A DNA stretch of 64,000 bases from Planococcus sp. 107-1. GTDB lineage: Bacteria > Bacillota > Bacilli > Bacillales_A > Planococcaceae. Positions within the stretch are counted from its first letter, which is position 1. Each line of letters begins with the position of its first letter. The notes below the pieces were generated by a model, which was not told the origin of the DNA, did not search any database, and saw only the letters and a list, made by a program, of their open reading frames with translations. Shown here piece by piece: positions 1 through 8,544 of this stretch. Made by a program: the position numbers and the translations under genes. Where the stretch lies: NCBI RefSeq assembly GCF_021513255.1, contig NZ_CP090977.1:2852001-2916000 (forward strand), read 5' to 3'.

Positions 1-1166
1 TAGACTTCAGAGATATTGACGATTTTCCGTTGTCCATCTCCAAGACGGTCAGCCTGGATGATATAATCCAGGGCCCCTACGATATACTCCCGGACGATTT
101 CACTCGGCAAATCCATTCCCGCCATGATGACCATGCCTTCAACTCGGCTAATGGCATCTACCGGAGAGTTGGAGTGGACTGTAGTCAGCGACCCTTCATG
201 TCCTGTATTCATTGCCTGCAGCATATCGAAAGCTTCCGCTCCCCGGACCTCTCCGACAATGATTCGGTCTGGACGCATTCGCAGCGAGTTCCGCACCAAT
301 TGGCGGATACTGACTTCCCCTTGCCCTTCTACGTTTGGCGGGCGTGCTTCCATTCCAACGACGCTTCCTCTGTTTAGCCTGAGCTCTGCTGAATCCTCGA
401 TCGTAATGACCCGTTCATGGAGTGGGATTGACTTTGCCACTGCATTCAGCAACGTCGTCTTTCCGCTCCCGGTTCCTCCGGATATCAGGATATTGAGTTT
501 CGCTTCCACAATGGCACGTATGAATTTCGACATACTTTCATCTAATGAAGAAAGCCTGAGCAAATCTTCCATTTCAAACGGTTCTTTCCGGAATTTCCGG
601 ATCGACAGCAATGTGCCATTTAAACTGATGGGCGGAATGACCGCATTCACCCGGCTGCCATCCGGCAAGCGTGCATCGACCATTGGCGAACTTTCATCGA
701 TTCGCCGGCCAAGCGGGGCAATCACCCGGTCGACAATATGGCGGACATGCTCTTCGTTCTTAAAGGTAATATGTGAAGATTCCAGCCGACCGTTCCGCTC
801 CACATGGATCTCTTTTGGTCCGTTCACTAAAATCTCGGTGATCGTCGGATCTTTCAGCAATTGTTCCAATGGACCAAAGCCAACTGTTTCATCAATCAAA
901 CGCGTCAAAAGCATTTCGCGGTCGGTTTTCGAGATGACTACTTTTTCTTCGAGCATGAACTGGCTGATCAGGCGTTCAATGGACAGGCGGCGCTCAGATT
1001 CTTCAGCTGCAATCAGCGGTTCTAGATTGGTTTCTGCCAACAGCCTTGCTTTGTAATGCTCGAGCAATTCTTCTAAATATGGGCTCAACACTTGTGAGCT
1101 TTGTACTGAAACACTTTCACTGACAGCCGCTGCTGATTCGGTTCTTTTCCGTTGAAAGAGCGACAT
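1..1166 (-). CDS. cpaF: CpaF/TadA-type pilus assembly ATPase (C-terminus cut by window edge)
   Basis: Secretion ATPase of the VirB11/GspE superfamily that powers assembly of Tad/Flp pili at the cytoplasmic membrane. The reading frame starts at ATG 1166 behind AAGGAGGGAAAGCG and stays open to base 1. Visible parts are an N-terminal domain, the Walker A motif SGGTGSGKTTLL (bases about 450-490), an ITIEDSAEL Asp box-like segment, and RMRPDRIIVGEVRGAEAFDML followed by TGHEGSLTTVHSN, typical of the family. It lies 28 bp downstream of cpaE and is co-oriented with cpaE and cpaB, so the three should form one operon whose tadB/tadC-like genes lie beyond the window. About 388 residues are present. Family assignment is secure; pilus function is inferred from the operon. 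Confidence 0.93.
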   Translation of the reverse strand, partial: MSLFQRKRTESAAAVSESVSVQSSQVLSPYLEELLEHYKARLLAETNLEPLIAAEESERRLSIERLISQFMLEEKVVISKTDREMLLTRLIDETVGFGPLEQLLKDPTITEILVNGPKEIHVERNGRLESSHITFKNEEHVRHIVDRVIAPLGRRIDESSPMVDARLPDGSRVNAVIPPISLNGTLLSIRKFRKEPFEMEDLLRLSSLDESMSKFIRAIVEAKLNILISGGTGSGKTTLLNAVAKSIPLHERVITIEDSAELRLNRGSVVGMEARPPNVEGQGEVSIRQLVRNSLRMRPDRIIVGEVRGAEAFDMLQAMNTGHEGSLTTVHSNSPVDAISRVEGMVIMAGMDLPSEIVREYIVGALDYIIQADRLGDGQRKIVNISEV

Positions 1167-1194
1167 CGCTTTCCCTCCTTCCTTTTAAAAATGA

Positions 1195-2334
1195 TTATTT
1201 CAGCATGGATACGACCCATTTCCGCATGTCTTTAGCGGCGGGAGTAAGTTTCTTTTCTTTCGGCAATTTTCGAAGGGTCTCGCCTTTATTGATAGCGGTC
1301 TGCACTCCTTTAATATCGCGTCTGATTTCAGCTGCCACAGGATATTCGATAAAGCGTTCAATATCTTTTTTGCTTAACTCGTTTTCCCGGCCGACTTCGT
1401 TCAGCACGAGCTCCAACCGGTCTGCTGTAGGAATTCCAAGTTTTTGGAACAGTTCTTCCGTATGCTTGAAAACCCGGATGGATGGCGTGTCCATTAAAGT
1501 CGTGTAATAAATGCGGTCGGCCTCGACTAATGCCGTATACGTACGTTCATCCATGTTCACGGGCAAATCAACGATGATGAAATCATAGGCCCGGCGGCAT
1601 ACCCGCAAAAGACGCGTGACGAAATCTTCTGTAATGTACTCAGCAAGTTCCGCATCGCATGGGCTGATTAACAGCTCCATTTTCGATAAAGGTTCTTTTT
1701 CTGTCACGTTGCGTAAATGCTGTTCAGTCATTTCTTTGATAACCGGCTCCAAATCCAGGATGTTTCTCGCAGTTTCCACACCCAGATAAGATTCTCCGCC
1801 TCCATATTGAAGATTCAAGTCGATATAAAGAACTTGAGCCGTGGATTCAAATTTCAAGGTCTGGGCAAAAGCGGTGCTCAACAGCGTTTTCCCGCTGCCT
1901 CCCTTGCCGCTATAGAAAGCGAAGACTTGTCCGCTCCCTCGCTTAAAACTCAGTTGTTTTTCTTTTTCTGGAGATTTTTCAAGTCTTGCAAGCATAATCG
2001 CCAATTGGTTCTCTAAACCATTTAAATCTTCGGGTATAACGAAATAATCGATCGCCCCCGCTCTTACTAAGTCTCGGAATAACTGGAAATCGTGGCTTTC
2101 ATGGACAAATACGACAGGCGTTCCGTCAAGTTCCTGTTGGAGATAAGCATGGGTTTCTAAGTCTTTCCCAGGTTCATGCAATAGAAGAACTAATGCCGGG
2201 TCCACGTTTTTCAGCTCCGAACGCAAATGGGTAGGGTCGAGCCAACTATAGTCAAACTCACCTTCGAATTGCCGGGTGAGCAATGTAAATAATTCGTTTT
2301 TCTGTCCGACAATCAATAGTTTCGATTCTTTCAT
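1195..2334 (-). CDS. cpaE: CpaE/TadZ-like P-loop ATPase of the Tad pilus locus
   Basis: MinD/ParA-like ATPase with an N-terminal receiver-like domain, the arrangement of CpaE/TadZ proteins that place the Tad secretion machine at the membrane or pole. About residues 1-130 resemble a degenerate response-regulator fold. The deviant Walker A YSGKGGSGKTLLSTAF follows, then YIDLNLQYGG and DFIIVDLPVNMDE. The frame could open at a TTG at 2340, but GAGGG sits 8 nt before ATG 2334 and only 2 nt before the TTG, so I chose 2334. It follows cpaB by 11 bp and precedes cpaF by 28 bp. The localisation role comes from the family, not from this sequence. Confidence 0.88.
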   Translation of the reverse strand: MKESKLLIVGQKNELFTLLTRQFEGEFDYSWLDPTHLRSELKNVDPALVLLLHEPGKDLETHAYLQQELDGTPVVFVHESHDFQLFRDLVRAGAIDYFVIPEDLNGLENQLAIMLARLEKSPEKEKQLSFKRGSGQVFAFYSGKGGSGKTLLSTAFAQTLKFESTAQVLYIDLNLQYGGGESYLGVETARNILDLEPVIKEMTEQHLRNVTEKEPLSKMELLISPCDAELAEYITEDFVTRLLRVCRRAYDFIIVDLPVNMDERTYTALVEADRIYYTTLMDTPSIRVFKHTEELFQKLGIPTADRLELVLNEVGRENELSKKDIERFIEYPVAAEIRRDIKGVQTAINKGETLRKLPKEKKLTPAAKDMRKWVVSMLK

Positions 2335-2345
2335 ATCCAAATCCC

Positions 2346-3143
2346 TCAGCTCTCCGGAGACGTCTCGGCTGCGTCATCCTGTTCTTTCTTTTCTGCTTCT
2401 TTTTTCTCTTCTGCTTTAGGTTTCTCTTCTGCTTTTGGCTTTTCTTCTTTCGGTTTTGCTTCTGCTTTTTCTTCCGTTTCCTTTGAAGCTTCCGTTTCAG
2501 CAGCCGTGTCTGTTTCCGGTGCATCTTCTTTGCCGGCACCGACATTTGCTTTGATGATCCGGACGCTGTCTGCGTAATTCTGCATATGTATTAGCTTAGG
2601 TGCTTGTTCGAGTGAAACTTCTAACTGGACCCCCGCAAACTTTTTATTATCATTTGCTACACGTGCTACTTTTACATCTTTCATGAAAATTTGCGTTTTG
2701 TTCTCATTGTCAAAACGTACTGAGACGATAATATCGACCCGGTCTAAAGCTTCAAGCTGTTCATCGAAAAAGACACGATCTGAGGCCATTAAAGTGATCA
2801 GGCGATTATTTTCTTCCATTACTGCGGAAGCTTGCTTCAACATGTTTTTCGTAATGAAGTCTCCTGCGGATAAAGGAATGACCGATACCTTATTTTGGAG
2901 ATCGTCAGTGCTTGTAATATGCTGGTCCGTTAAAAACTTTTTCGGGATTTCCTCAACAGCCACATCTTTTGGCGTAATAACGCTTCGAGAGGCGATATCC
3001 CCTTTTGCAGCATAAACTTTAACCATTGTTCCCAAGTCGCTGTTCAATTCCTTTACTTTTGATAATGTCAGGAAACCGGCCGTTCCTGCTAGAATGGCAG
3101 CTAGTACGAAAAAGATAATTGCTTTTCTTTTGGATTCAATCAT
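2346..3143 (-). CDS. cpaB: CpaB/RcpC-like Flp pilus assembly protein
   Basis: Membrane-anchored periplasm-side (here extracytoplasmic) pilus assembly factor with a SAF domain. An N-terminal transmembrane segment (about residues 8-27, IIFFVLAAILAGTAGFLTL) is followed by the SAF-type region (VYAAKGDIASRSVITPKDV) and an RcpC-like domain to about residue 200. The last 60 residues are unusual low-complexity KPKEEKPKAEEK-type Lys/Glu/Ala repeats, which may span or bind the cell wall. ATG 3143 has GGGAG 7 nt upstream. It is the first visible gene of the pilus operon, with cpaE 11 bp downstream. Confidence 0.85.
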   Translation of the reverse strand: MIESKRKAIIFFVLAAILAGTAGFLTLSKVKELNSDLGTMVKVYAAKGDIASRSVITPKDVAVEEIPKKFLTDQHITSTDDLQNKVSVIPLSAGDFITKNMLKQASAVMEENNRLITLMASDRVFFDEQLEALDRVDIIVSVRFDNENKTQIFMKDVKVARVANDNKKFAGVQLEVSLEQAPKLIHMQNYADSVRIIKANVGAGKEDAPETDTAAETEASKETEEKAEAKPKEEKPKAEEKPKAEEKKEAEKKEQDDAAETSPES

Positions 3144-3703
3144 TTTGGCACTCCCTTGGCATTAGGCATCTATTTCTCTACTTCATGTCAATAGCAGGAA
3201 ACTTTTTGCACTTTGCTAAAATTTTCTTTAGTTAATAAAATTGGCAATATTATCCTTCACTTTTTGTCTATATTTTAATTTCCTCTATATGCTTATCATT
3301 AAATTTATAAAGCTGTCAAAACCGTTTTCGGTTAGAGGTATTTTTTACAGATAAAAAGTCATATAGGTATTTTTAACCCCTTCTATTACAATGCCATCTA
3401 TTCATTATCATCCCTCTTTTCTTTAGGCACATTTTCCTTGAAATCCCTCTCTATCTTTTCTCCTTGCTCTTTTACCTGTTATCTGTACTCTTTAACCGTG
3501 ACTTTTTATTCATTTTTAAAATTTTTTTATTATTATAAAACCTTGAATTCAAGAGTTATTTAATAGAGATATTTACTCAGGACTTTTATCTTAAAACTAG
3601 TATAAATACGATGCAGTAAAATAGGCATCCTAGTGCGGTTTCCTCTTTTTCCTACCCCTGACTCCCAGTAATTACAAGTTGCTAATCCCCTTAATTTTTC
3701 CAA
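3144..3703. other. AT-rich intergenic region upstream of the pilus operon
   Basis: About 560 bp without a convincing gene. It is strongly AT-rich and poor in purine-rich ribosome-binding sites. It must hold the promoter of the cpaB operon (leftward) and lies upstream of the metX terminator. I could not single out one sigma-A promoter with confidence among the many TATAAT-like stretches. Confidence 0.5.
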
Positions 3704-3746
3704 TAAAAAAAGCTATTTTCATCTTAATAAAGATGAAAATAGCTTT
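3704..3746 (-). terminator. Rho-independent terminator of the metYX operon
   Basis: A perfect 17-bp inverted repeat (left arm 3709-3725, loop AATA, right arm 3730-3746), followed on the minus strand by a run of T. It lies 125 bp downstream of the metX stop codon and ends leftward transcription before the pilus region. Confidence 0.85.
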
Positions 3747-3870
3747 AAATTCATTCAATTTTCCAATTCTATTTGGTTGGAAATCTCTTAAAATTAATAT
3801 TATGTGGAATTATTACAAGTCCCTCCTGTCGGCGACTCTGCATTTCTTGCTGGCAGCTGGTTAAATTTCT

Positions 3871-4884
3871 TTAAAGAGACGGCTGCGGGACGATGGCATT
3901 TTCTAGTTTTTGTTTAATGCTGCTGCTCCATTTATCAAATTCCACTAAAAATCCATCATGGCCAAATTGCGTTTCAACAACTTCCCATTCTGCATGAGAC
4001 TGAGATTTTAACCATAGAATCATCAATTCACTCGGATACAGCAGATCATGCGTAAAGGATAGCGCAAAAATCTCCACATCCAAAATTTCATTTCCTACAT
4101 CATGGGTATTCATTGCTTTCAAAAGAGTTAAATAACTGTTGGCATCAAAGCGGTTCGCTAATTTCTGGCCTTGATAATTCAAATAAGATTCTACGTCATA
4201 GCCATTGGCAAGCGCTTTTCGGTTAAAGCGCCGGTTAAACATTTCACCGCTTCGGTAAGTGACCATTCCTGCCATTCTTGCCACCTCGAACCCCTTGATT
4301 TCAGATGAATGGCTGTAATTTCCATTATTGAAACGCGGATCGTTTTCAATCGCTTGAATTCCAATGTAATTAAAAGCGATGCCATAGTCACTATAAGCCG
4401 GAGTTACAGCAAGCGGGAAAATAATATCCACAAATTCCGGGTGGGCTCTTCCCCATTCTAAAGTCTTCATGCCTCCAAGCGATCCGCCGATGACAGCTGC
4501 CAAATGAGAAATTCCGAGCTCTTTCAACGCTTGAAATTCAGCTTGGACCATATCTTTTATCGTGATCGCCGGAAAAGACGAACGATACGCTTTACCTGTT
4601 TTGGGATTGGTGGATAATGGCCCAGTAGAGCCATTGCAGCCCCCGAGAACGTTGAAAGTGACGACTTGAAAAATAGTGGTATCCACGGCTTTGCCTGGCC
4701 CGATCAAGCCGGACCACCAACCTGGAAGATCCTCGGTCCCGATCGCATGCTGGTCTCCAGTCAACGCATGGCAGACAAGAACGGCAGGACCACCTTCTTT
4801 GCCGGACCATTCATAGGCAAGCACTGCATTCTCTAAGACTTCTCCAGATTCAAGAACCAAATTGCCGATGGATACACTAGTCAT
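3871..4884 (-). CDS. metX: Homoserine O-acetyltransferase
   Basis: Alpha/beta-hydrolase enzyme that moves the acetyl group of acetyl-CoA to homoserine, the first committed step of methionine synthesis. The nucleophile elbow GGSLGGMK gives Ser135; Asp280 (THDLLYPSE) and His309 (FGHDGFL) complete the triad. The family signature NVLGGCNGSTGP is at residues 78-89. At 337 residues it is a little shorter than many homologues but has no missing domain. Acyl preference (acetyl or succinyl) cannot be proved by eye, but pairing with an O-acetylhomoserine sulfhydrylase favours acetyl. ATG 4884 has AGGAGGG upstream and lies 12 bp after metY, in the same S-box-controlled transcript. Confidence 0.93.
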   Translation of the reverse strand: MTSVSIGNLVLESGEVLENAVLAYEWSGKEGGPAVLVCHALTGDQHAIGTEDLPGWWSGLIGPGKAVDTTIFQVVTFNVLGGCNGSTGPLSTNPKTGKAYRSSFPAITIKDMVQAEFQALKELGISHLAAVIGGSLGGMKTLEWGRAHPEFVDIIFPLAVTPAYSDYGIAFNYIGIQAIENDPRFNNGNYSHSSEIKGFEVARMAGMVTYRSGEMFNRRFNRKALANGYDVESYLNYQGQKLANRFDANSYLTLLKAMNTHDVGNEILDVEIFALSFTHDLLYPSELMILWLKSQSHAEWEVVETQFGHDGFLVEFDKWSSSIKQKLENAIVPQPSL

Positions 4885-4896
4885 CCGCTTTCCCTC

Positions 4897-6186
4897 CTAG
4901 ACGTTTTCGAGCACTGCCGATTTGATGGCCTGCTCAAGATCTGCGATTAAGTCTTCCGGATTTTCAAGGCCGACCGATAAACGGATCAATTCTTCCGTGA
5001 CTCCTGCACCTTCCAATTCCTCTTTGTTCAATTGCTGGTGGGTAGTAGAGGCCGGATGGATGATCAACGATTTCGCATCGCCGACGTTTGCTACATGCGA
5101 CCATAATCCGACGCCATCAATTACTTTCCGCCCAGCTTCACGGCCGCCTTTGACGCCAAAGTTCACGATGGATCCGTAGCCGTCTTTCAAGTATTTTTGC
5201 GCCAGCTGATGGGACGGGTGATTTTCAAAACCGATGTAGTTCACCCATTCGACTTGCGGATGCTGCTGAAGATATTCAGCGACTAACCGTGCATTGCTAT
5301 TGTGGCGTGGAATCCGCAAATGCAGTGTTTCTAAGCCTTGCAGGAATGCATGGGCACTGTCCGGACTTAGCGACGGACCAAAATCGCGCAGCAATTGGAC
5401 ACGCAGTTTAGTCGCAAATGAAGCTCCTTCTGCGTCTATGCCATAGCGGATGCCGTGGTAGCTTTCATCCGGCTCTGTGTAGTTCGGGAATTTCGGATTG
5501 TTCCAGTTGAACTTGCCTCCGTCCACCACAACTCCGCCAATGGTCGTCCCATGCCCGCCAATCCATTTCGTCGCTGAATGGATGACGACATCTGCACCGA
5601 AAGCGATGGGGTTGCTACCGTACGGGGAGGCAAATGTATTATCGATCAATAAAGGAATTTGGTTTTCGTGTGCAATTTCTGCTACTTTTTCAACATCAAA
5701 CACATTCAAACTTGGATTTCCGATGATTTCTCCAAAGATTGCTTTTGTTTTATCCGTGATGGCTGCACGGAAGTTTTCGGGATCTGTTCCGTCCGCAAAT
5801 CTCACCTTGATTCCGTAACGCGGAAGTGTGTTGGAGAACAAACTGACAGTACCGCCGTAAAGATTGCTGTCTGCCAAAATTTCATCCCCCGCCTCGGCAA
5901 CGTTTAAAATAGAGAATGCAATGGCTGCCATTCCCGAAGACAAGGCGACAGCTGCAGTGCCTCCTTCCAGCAAAGCTACACGCTGTTCAAAAACATCAAC
6001 CGTCGGATTCATGATGCGGGAATAGATATTTCCAGTCTCTTTTAATCCGAATAAGTTTTGGGCATGCTCCGTACTTTTAAATACATAAGAAGTTGTTTTA
6101 TGAATGGCAACTCCTCTTGCTCCTGTTGTTGGATCCGGCTCTTGGCCACCGTGCAATAAAAGCGTTTCTGGTTTAAAATTTGTCAT
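4897..6186 (-). CDS. metY: O-acetylhomoserine sulfhydrylase (PLP enzyme)
   Basis: Cys/Met-metabolism PLP enzyme of the OAH sulfhydrylase type, which joins sulfide (or methanethiol) to O-acetylhomoserine to give homocysteine (or methionine). The PLP lysine is Lys207 in HSATKWIGGHGT; YSRIMNPTVDVFE and SSGMAAIAFSILN are family segments. The 429-residue length is normal for MetY and longer than MetB/MetC. ATG 6186 has AGGAGGAATAAGAA in front. The gene is first in the transcript below the SAM riboswitch, with metX immediately after. Confidence 0.94.
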   Translation of the reverse strand: MTNFKPETLLLHGGQEPDPTTGARGVAIHKTTSYVFKSTEHAQNLFGLKETGNIYSRIMNPTVDVFEQRVALLEGGTAAVALSSGMAAIAFSILNVAEAGDEILADSNLYGGTVSLFSNTLPRYGIKVRFADGTDPENFRAAITDKTKAIFGEIIGNPSLNVFDVEKVAEIAHENQIPLLIDNTFASPYGSNPIAFGADVVIHSATKWIGGHGTTIGGVVVDGGKFNWNNPKFPNYTEPDESYHGIRYGIDAEGASFATKLRVQLLRDFGPSLSPDSAHAFLQGLETLHLRIPRHNSNARLVAEYLQQHPQVEWVNYIGFENHPSHQLAQKYLKDGYGSIVNFGVKGGREAGRKVIDGVGLWSHVANVGDAKSLIIHPASTTHQQLNKEELEGAGVTEELIRLSVGLENPEDLIADLEQAIKSAVLENV

Positions 6187-6239
6187 TTCTTATTCCTCCT
6201 AGTTTTTATTGATGAAAACCGAAGACGAGGAGGGAACAG

Positions 6240-6270
6240 AAAAAAGCCCTCTTCGTTAAGAAGAGGGCCG
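6240..6270 (-). terminator. S-box expression-platform terminator of metYX
   Basis: On the minus strand GCCCTCTTC-loop-GAAGAGGGC is followed by TTTTTT, 54 bp before the metY start. It is the intrinsic terminator expected to form when SAM is bound to the leader. Confidence 0.9.
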
Positions 6271-6287
6271 TCATATACGGAAATACC

Positions 6288-6402
6288 TCCTCTCATCTGC
6301 CAGATCGTTGCCGATCTGTAGGATTTAGCACCTTTCCAAGCAATTGCTTGGTGGTTGCCGGGCATCATAGGGCCTATTCCCTCCGCCTCTCTTGATAAGA
6401 GT
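6288..6402 (-). ncRNA. SAM-I (S-box) riboswitch of metYX
   Basis: On the minus strand the leader reads CTTATCAAGAGAGGCGGAGG, then GGCCCTATGATGCCCGGCAACC, then AAGGTGCTAAATCC and finishes GCAGATGAGAGG. These are the P1, P2 (kink-turn) and J3/4 signature elements of the S-box in correct order. High SAM should favour the terminator at 6240-6270 and shut off metY-metX. Confidence 0.97.
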
Positions 6403-6432
6403 ATTCAGATTTAGTTTTTCATCTTGTTTAGC

Positions 6433-6461
6433 AGTATAAAAACATCGCTCTCATTTGTCAA
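6433..6461 (-). promoter_or_regulatory. Sigma-A promoter of the metYX leader
   Basis: On the minus strand TTGACA (6461-6456), a 17-bp spacer and TATACT (6438-6433), placed about 30 bp upstream of the S-box aptamer. A near-consensus vegetative promoter. Confidence 0.85.
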
Positions 6462-6533
6462 GTGGATAATTCAAAAAATTTCGAAACCTCTGCTTCTCCT
6501 AAAACGTTTAATACATATAGAGGAGATGATTTT

Positions 6534-7172
6534 ATGATTCTTTGGTTTGCTTGCACTTTTATTATTGGTTATTTACTCGGTTCACTTCATGGATCCTCCA
6601 TCGCCCAACTGATTTCAGGCACGAATGTCAAAAAAGAAGGGGTGAAAAATTCCGGTGCTTCCAATGCTGCTATCGTACTTGGTTGGAAATTCGGCGCACT
6701 TGTCGCTTTGATCGATATTTCCAAAGGGATTGCTGCTGTCTTGGGGCTAAGAATTCTTTTAGGCCAATTCAATTTATCAAGTGAATTGGAATGGACAATG
6801 CTCTTTGTGATCAGTGCGGCTGTCGTCATCGGCCATAATTTCCCTTTCTATATGAACTTTGACGGCGGAAAAGGCACAGCGTCCATTATCGGCGTTATGC
6901 TTGCACTGGATTGGAAATTGGGGCTTGCCGGCGGATTGCTGCTGGTCGCTTGCGCTTTAGCAACGGATTATTTGGTTGTCGGCGTTCTCGTTCTGTATGG
7001 CATGCTGTTTGCTATCGCTTATTTCCCGGCGGAAGGCAGTTGGCCGCTTCTCACTGCCTTCGGGCTTTTTGCGATGGCGCTCTGGAAACACATTGAAAAT
7101 ATTAAACGAATCAAAAACGGAACGGAAAGCAAGGTTTCTTCTGTCTTCCGCAAGAAAGCGGGGCCTGCGTGA
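6534..7172 (+). CDS. plsY: PlsY-family glycerol-3-phosphate acyltransferase
   Basis: Integral membrane acyltransferase of the PlsY/YgiH type, which uses acyl-phosphate to acylate glycerol-3-phosphate, the entry step of phospholipid synthesis. Conserved motifs are GYLLGSLHGSSIAQ near the N-terminus, GVKNSGASNAAIVLG (motif 2) and GHNFPFYMNFDGGKGTAS (motif 3); at least five hydrophobic segments are visible. The frame is open further upstream, but AGAGGAG lies just before ATG 6534, giving 212 residues. Motif 2 differs from the usual GSGNIGATN pattern, so it may be a second, divergent PlsY paralogue. It is divergent from metYX and followed by a terminator. Confidence 0.85.
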   Translation: MILWFACTFIIGYLLGSLHGSSIAQLISGTNVKKEGVKNSGASNAAIVLGWKFGALVALIDISKGIAAVLGLRILLGQFNLSSELEWTMLFVISAAVVIGHNFPFYMNFDGGKGTASIIGVMLALDWKLGLAGGLLLVACALATDYLVVGVLVLYGMLFAIAYFPAEGSWPLLTAFGLFAMALWKHIENIKRIKNGTESKVSSVFRKKAGPA

Positions 7173-7190
7173 AAGCAGGCTTTTCTTTAT
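7163..7190 (+). terminator. Terminator after plsY
   Basis: GCCTGC-GTGAAA-GCAGGC followed by TTTTCTTTATTTT. The hairpin overlaps the plsY stop codon. Confidence 0.75.
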
Positions 7191-7214
7191 TTTAAATTAT
7201 TTTCAAAAAGTTTC

Positions 7215-7243
7215 TTGACTTTTCTGCGTTGACGCACTAAAGT
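7215..7243 (+). promoter_or_regulatory. Probable promoter of the metNIQ leader
   Basis: TTGACT (7215-7220), 17-bp spacer, TAAAGT (7238-7243), about 30 bp before the S-box aptamer. Confidence 0.65.
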
Positions 7244-7272
7244 GAGAATTACAAATCGAATACATACATCAC

Positions 7273-7392
7273 TTTCTTATCCAGAGAAACCGAGGGACAG
7301 GCCCTATGACGTTTCGGCAGCGGATTCGCTTTAAGCGAAAACTGTGCTAATTCCTGCAAATGCATGTACGTGCATTTGGAAGATGAGAATTG
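7273..7392 (+). ncRNA. SAM-I (S-box) riboswitch of metNIQ
   Basis: TTCTTATCCAGAGAAACCGA, then GGGACAGGCCCTATGACGTTTCGGCAGC, a P3 hairpin GATTCGCTTTAAGCGAA, GTGCTAATTCC, a P4 hairpin rich in TGCA repeats, and a closing GAAGATGAGAA. The element order and core bases match the S-box. It controls the methionine importer below. Confidence 0.95.
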
Positions 7393-7409
7393 AGATGGTT
7401 TCATTCCGG

Positions 7410-7454
7410 AGCCCTCTTTTTTCTTATGGACAAGAAAAAAGAGGGCTCTTTTTG
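7410..7454 (+). terminator. S-box expression-platform terminator of metNIQ
   Basis: AGCCCTCTTTTTTCTT-loop-AAGAAAAAAGAGGGCT followed by CTTTTTG, a long stem directly after the aptamer and 59 bp before metN. Confidence 0.92.
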
Positions 7455-7512
7455 TTTTATTTTTTACAGGTTTGTACGCATTCGATCCATACAGCATGAG
7501 GAGGCTATTTGA

Positions 7513-8544
7513 ATGATTCAATTTGAGGGGGTTACGAAAACCTACCATTCGGGCAAACAGGAAATCCACGCTTTGAACGGCATCGATCTGACTGTTGAAA
7601 CCGGAGAGATATATGGCGTCATCGGTTTTAGCGGCGCCGGCAAAAGTTCACTGATCCGGACAGTCAACTTACTGGAACGTCCGACGAACGGACGGGTGCT
7701 CATCCATGACAAGGATATTTCCACTCTTACCAGCAAAGAAATCCGTGATACCCGAAAAGATATCGGGATGATTTTCCAGCATTTCAATCTATTGAATTCC
7801 AAAACGGTATTCCATAATGTCGCGATGCCGCTGATTCTGGCAAAAACACCGAAAAACAAAATTAAAGAACAGGTGAAAAACCTTCTTGAATTTGTAGGCC
7901 TGGCAGACCAGGCAGAAAAATATCCGGACCAGCTTTCAGGCGGACAAAAGCAGCGGATTGGGATTGCCCGGGCACTGGCGACTAACCCTTCTGTCCTGCT
8001 ATGCGACGAAGCAACATCTGCACTTGATCCCCAGACGACTCAGTCCATTCTGGATTTATTGCGGCGCATCAATCGTGAATACAATATCACGATCCTATTA
8101 ATCACTCATGAGATGGGCGTCATCCGGGAGATTTGCGATAAAGTAGCGGTCCTCGAAGCTGGAAAAGTCATCGAACAAGGTTCCGTATACGAAGTTTTTA
8201 CAAATCCGAAGCAGCCGACGACTCAGCGTTTTGTCCGTTCGGTCATGAACGATGAACTGCCGGAATCCTTGTTGACAAAAATCCAGGATCCGACGCAGAA
8301 CCATTCCATCTACCGCGTCCAGTTTACAGGAACTTCGGTCGGACAGCCGCTCATGTCCCGAGTATCGCGTGAATTCAATCTTGACCTCAATGTGCTTTTC
8401 GGAAATATCACGGAATTGCAAGGCGAACCTTACGGCAACCTGATCGTTGAGTTTTCAGGAAGTTTAAGCGAGATTCAACGCGCGCTGACTGCGATCCGCA
8501 GCGACTCGGTCAAAGTCGAGGAGGTAAAAAATTATGCTAGTTGA
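7513..8544 (+). CDS. metN: Methionine ABC transporter ATP-binding protein
   Basis: ATPase of the D/L-methionine importer (MUT family). Walker A is GFSGAGKSS (about residues 38-46), the signature is LSGGQKQR, and Walker B is LLCDEATSALDPQ. The C-terminal 90 residues form the NIL domain that binds methionine and inhibits the transporter in the family. Length 343 is typical. ATG 7513 follows GAGGAGG. The 3' end overlaps metI by 11 bp. The S-box leader makes methionine the likely substrate rather than another amino acid. Confidence 0.95.
   Translation: MIQFEGVTKTYHSGKQEIHALNGIDLTVETGEIYGVIGFSGAGKSSLIRTVNLLERPTNGRVLIHDKDISTLTSKEIRDTRKDIGMIFQHFNLLNSKTVFHNVAMPLILAKTPKNKIKEQVKNLLEFVGLADQAEKYPDQLSGGQKQRIGIARALATNPSVLLCDEATSALDPQTTQSILDLLRRINREYNITILLITHEMGVIREICDKVAVLEAGKVIEQGSVYEVFTNPKQPTTQRFVRSVMNDELPESLLTKIQDPTQNHSIYRVQFTGTSVGQPLMSRVSREFNLDLNVLFGNITELQGEPYGNLIVEFSGSLSEIQRALTAIRSDSVKVEEVKNYAS

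Noticed and set aside
124..1056. 310-codon plus-strand frame
   Set aside because: Antisense to the conserved CpaF reading frame, which has Walker motifs and a proper start site.
2258..2545. Lys/Arg-rich minus-strand frame over cpaB
   Set aside because: It is the shifted frame of the low-complexity Lys/Glu tail of CpaB, without its own start site.
3679..3864. 61-codon plus-strand frame across the metX terminator
   Set aside because: It reads through the perfect 17-bp terminator arms, has no Shine-Dalgarno and no recognisable protein features.
6183..6368. Minus-strand frame in the metYX leader
   Set aside because: It lies in the S-box aptamer and terminator.
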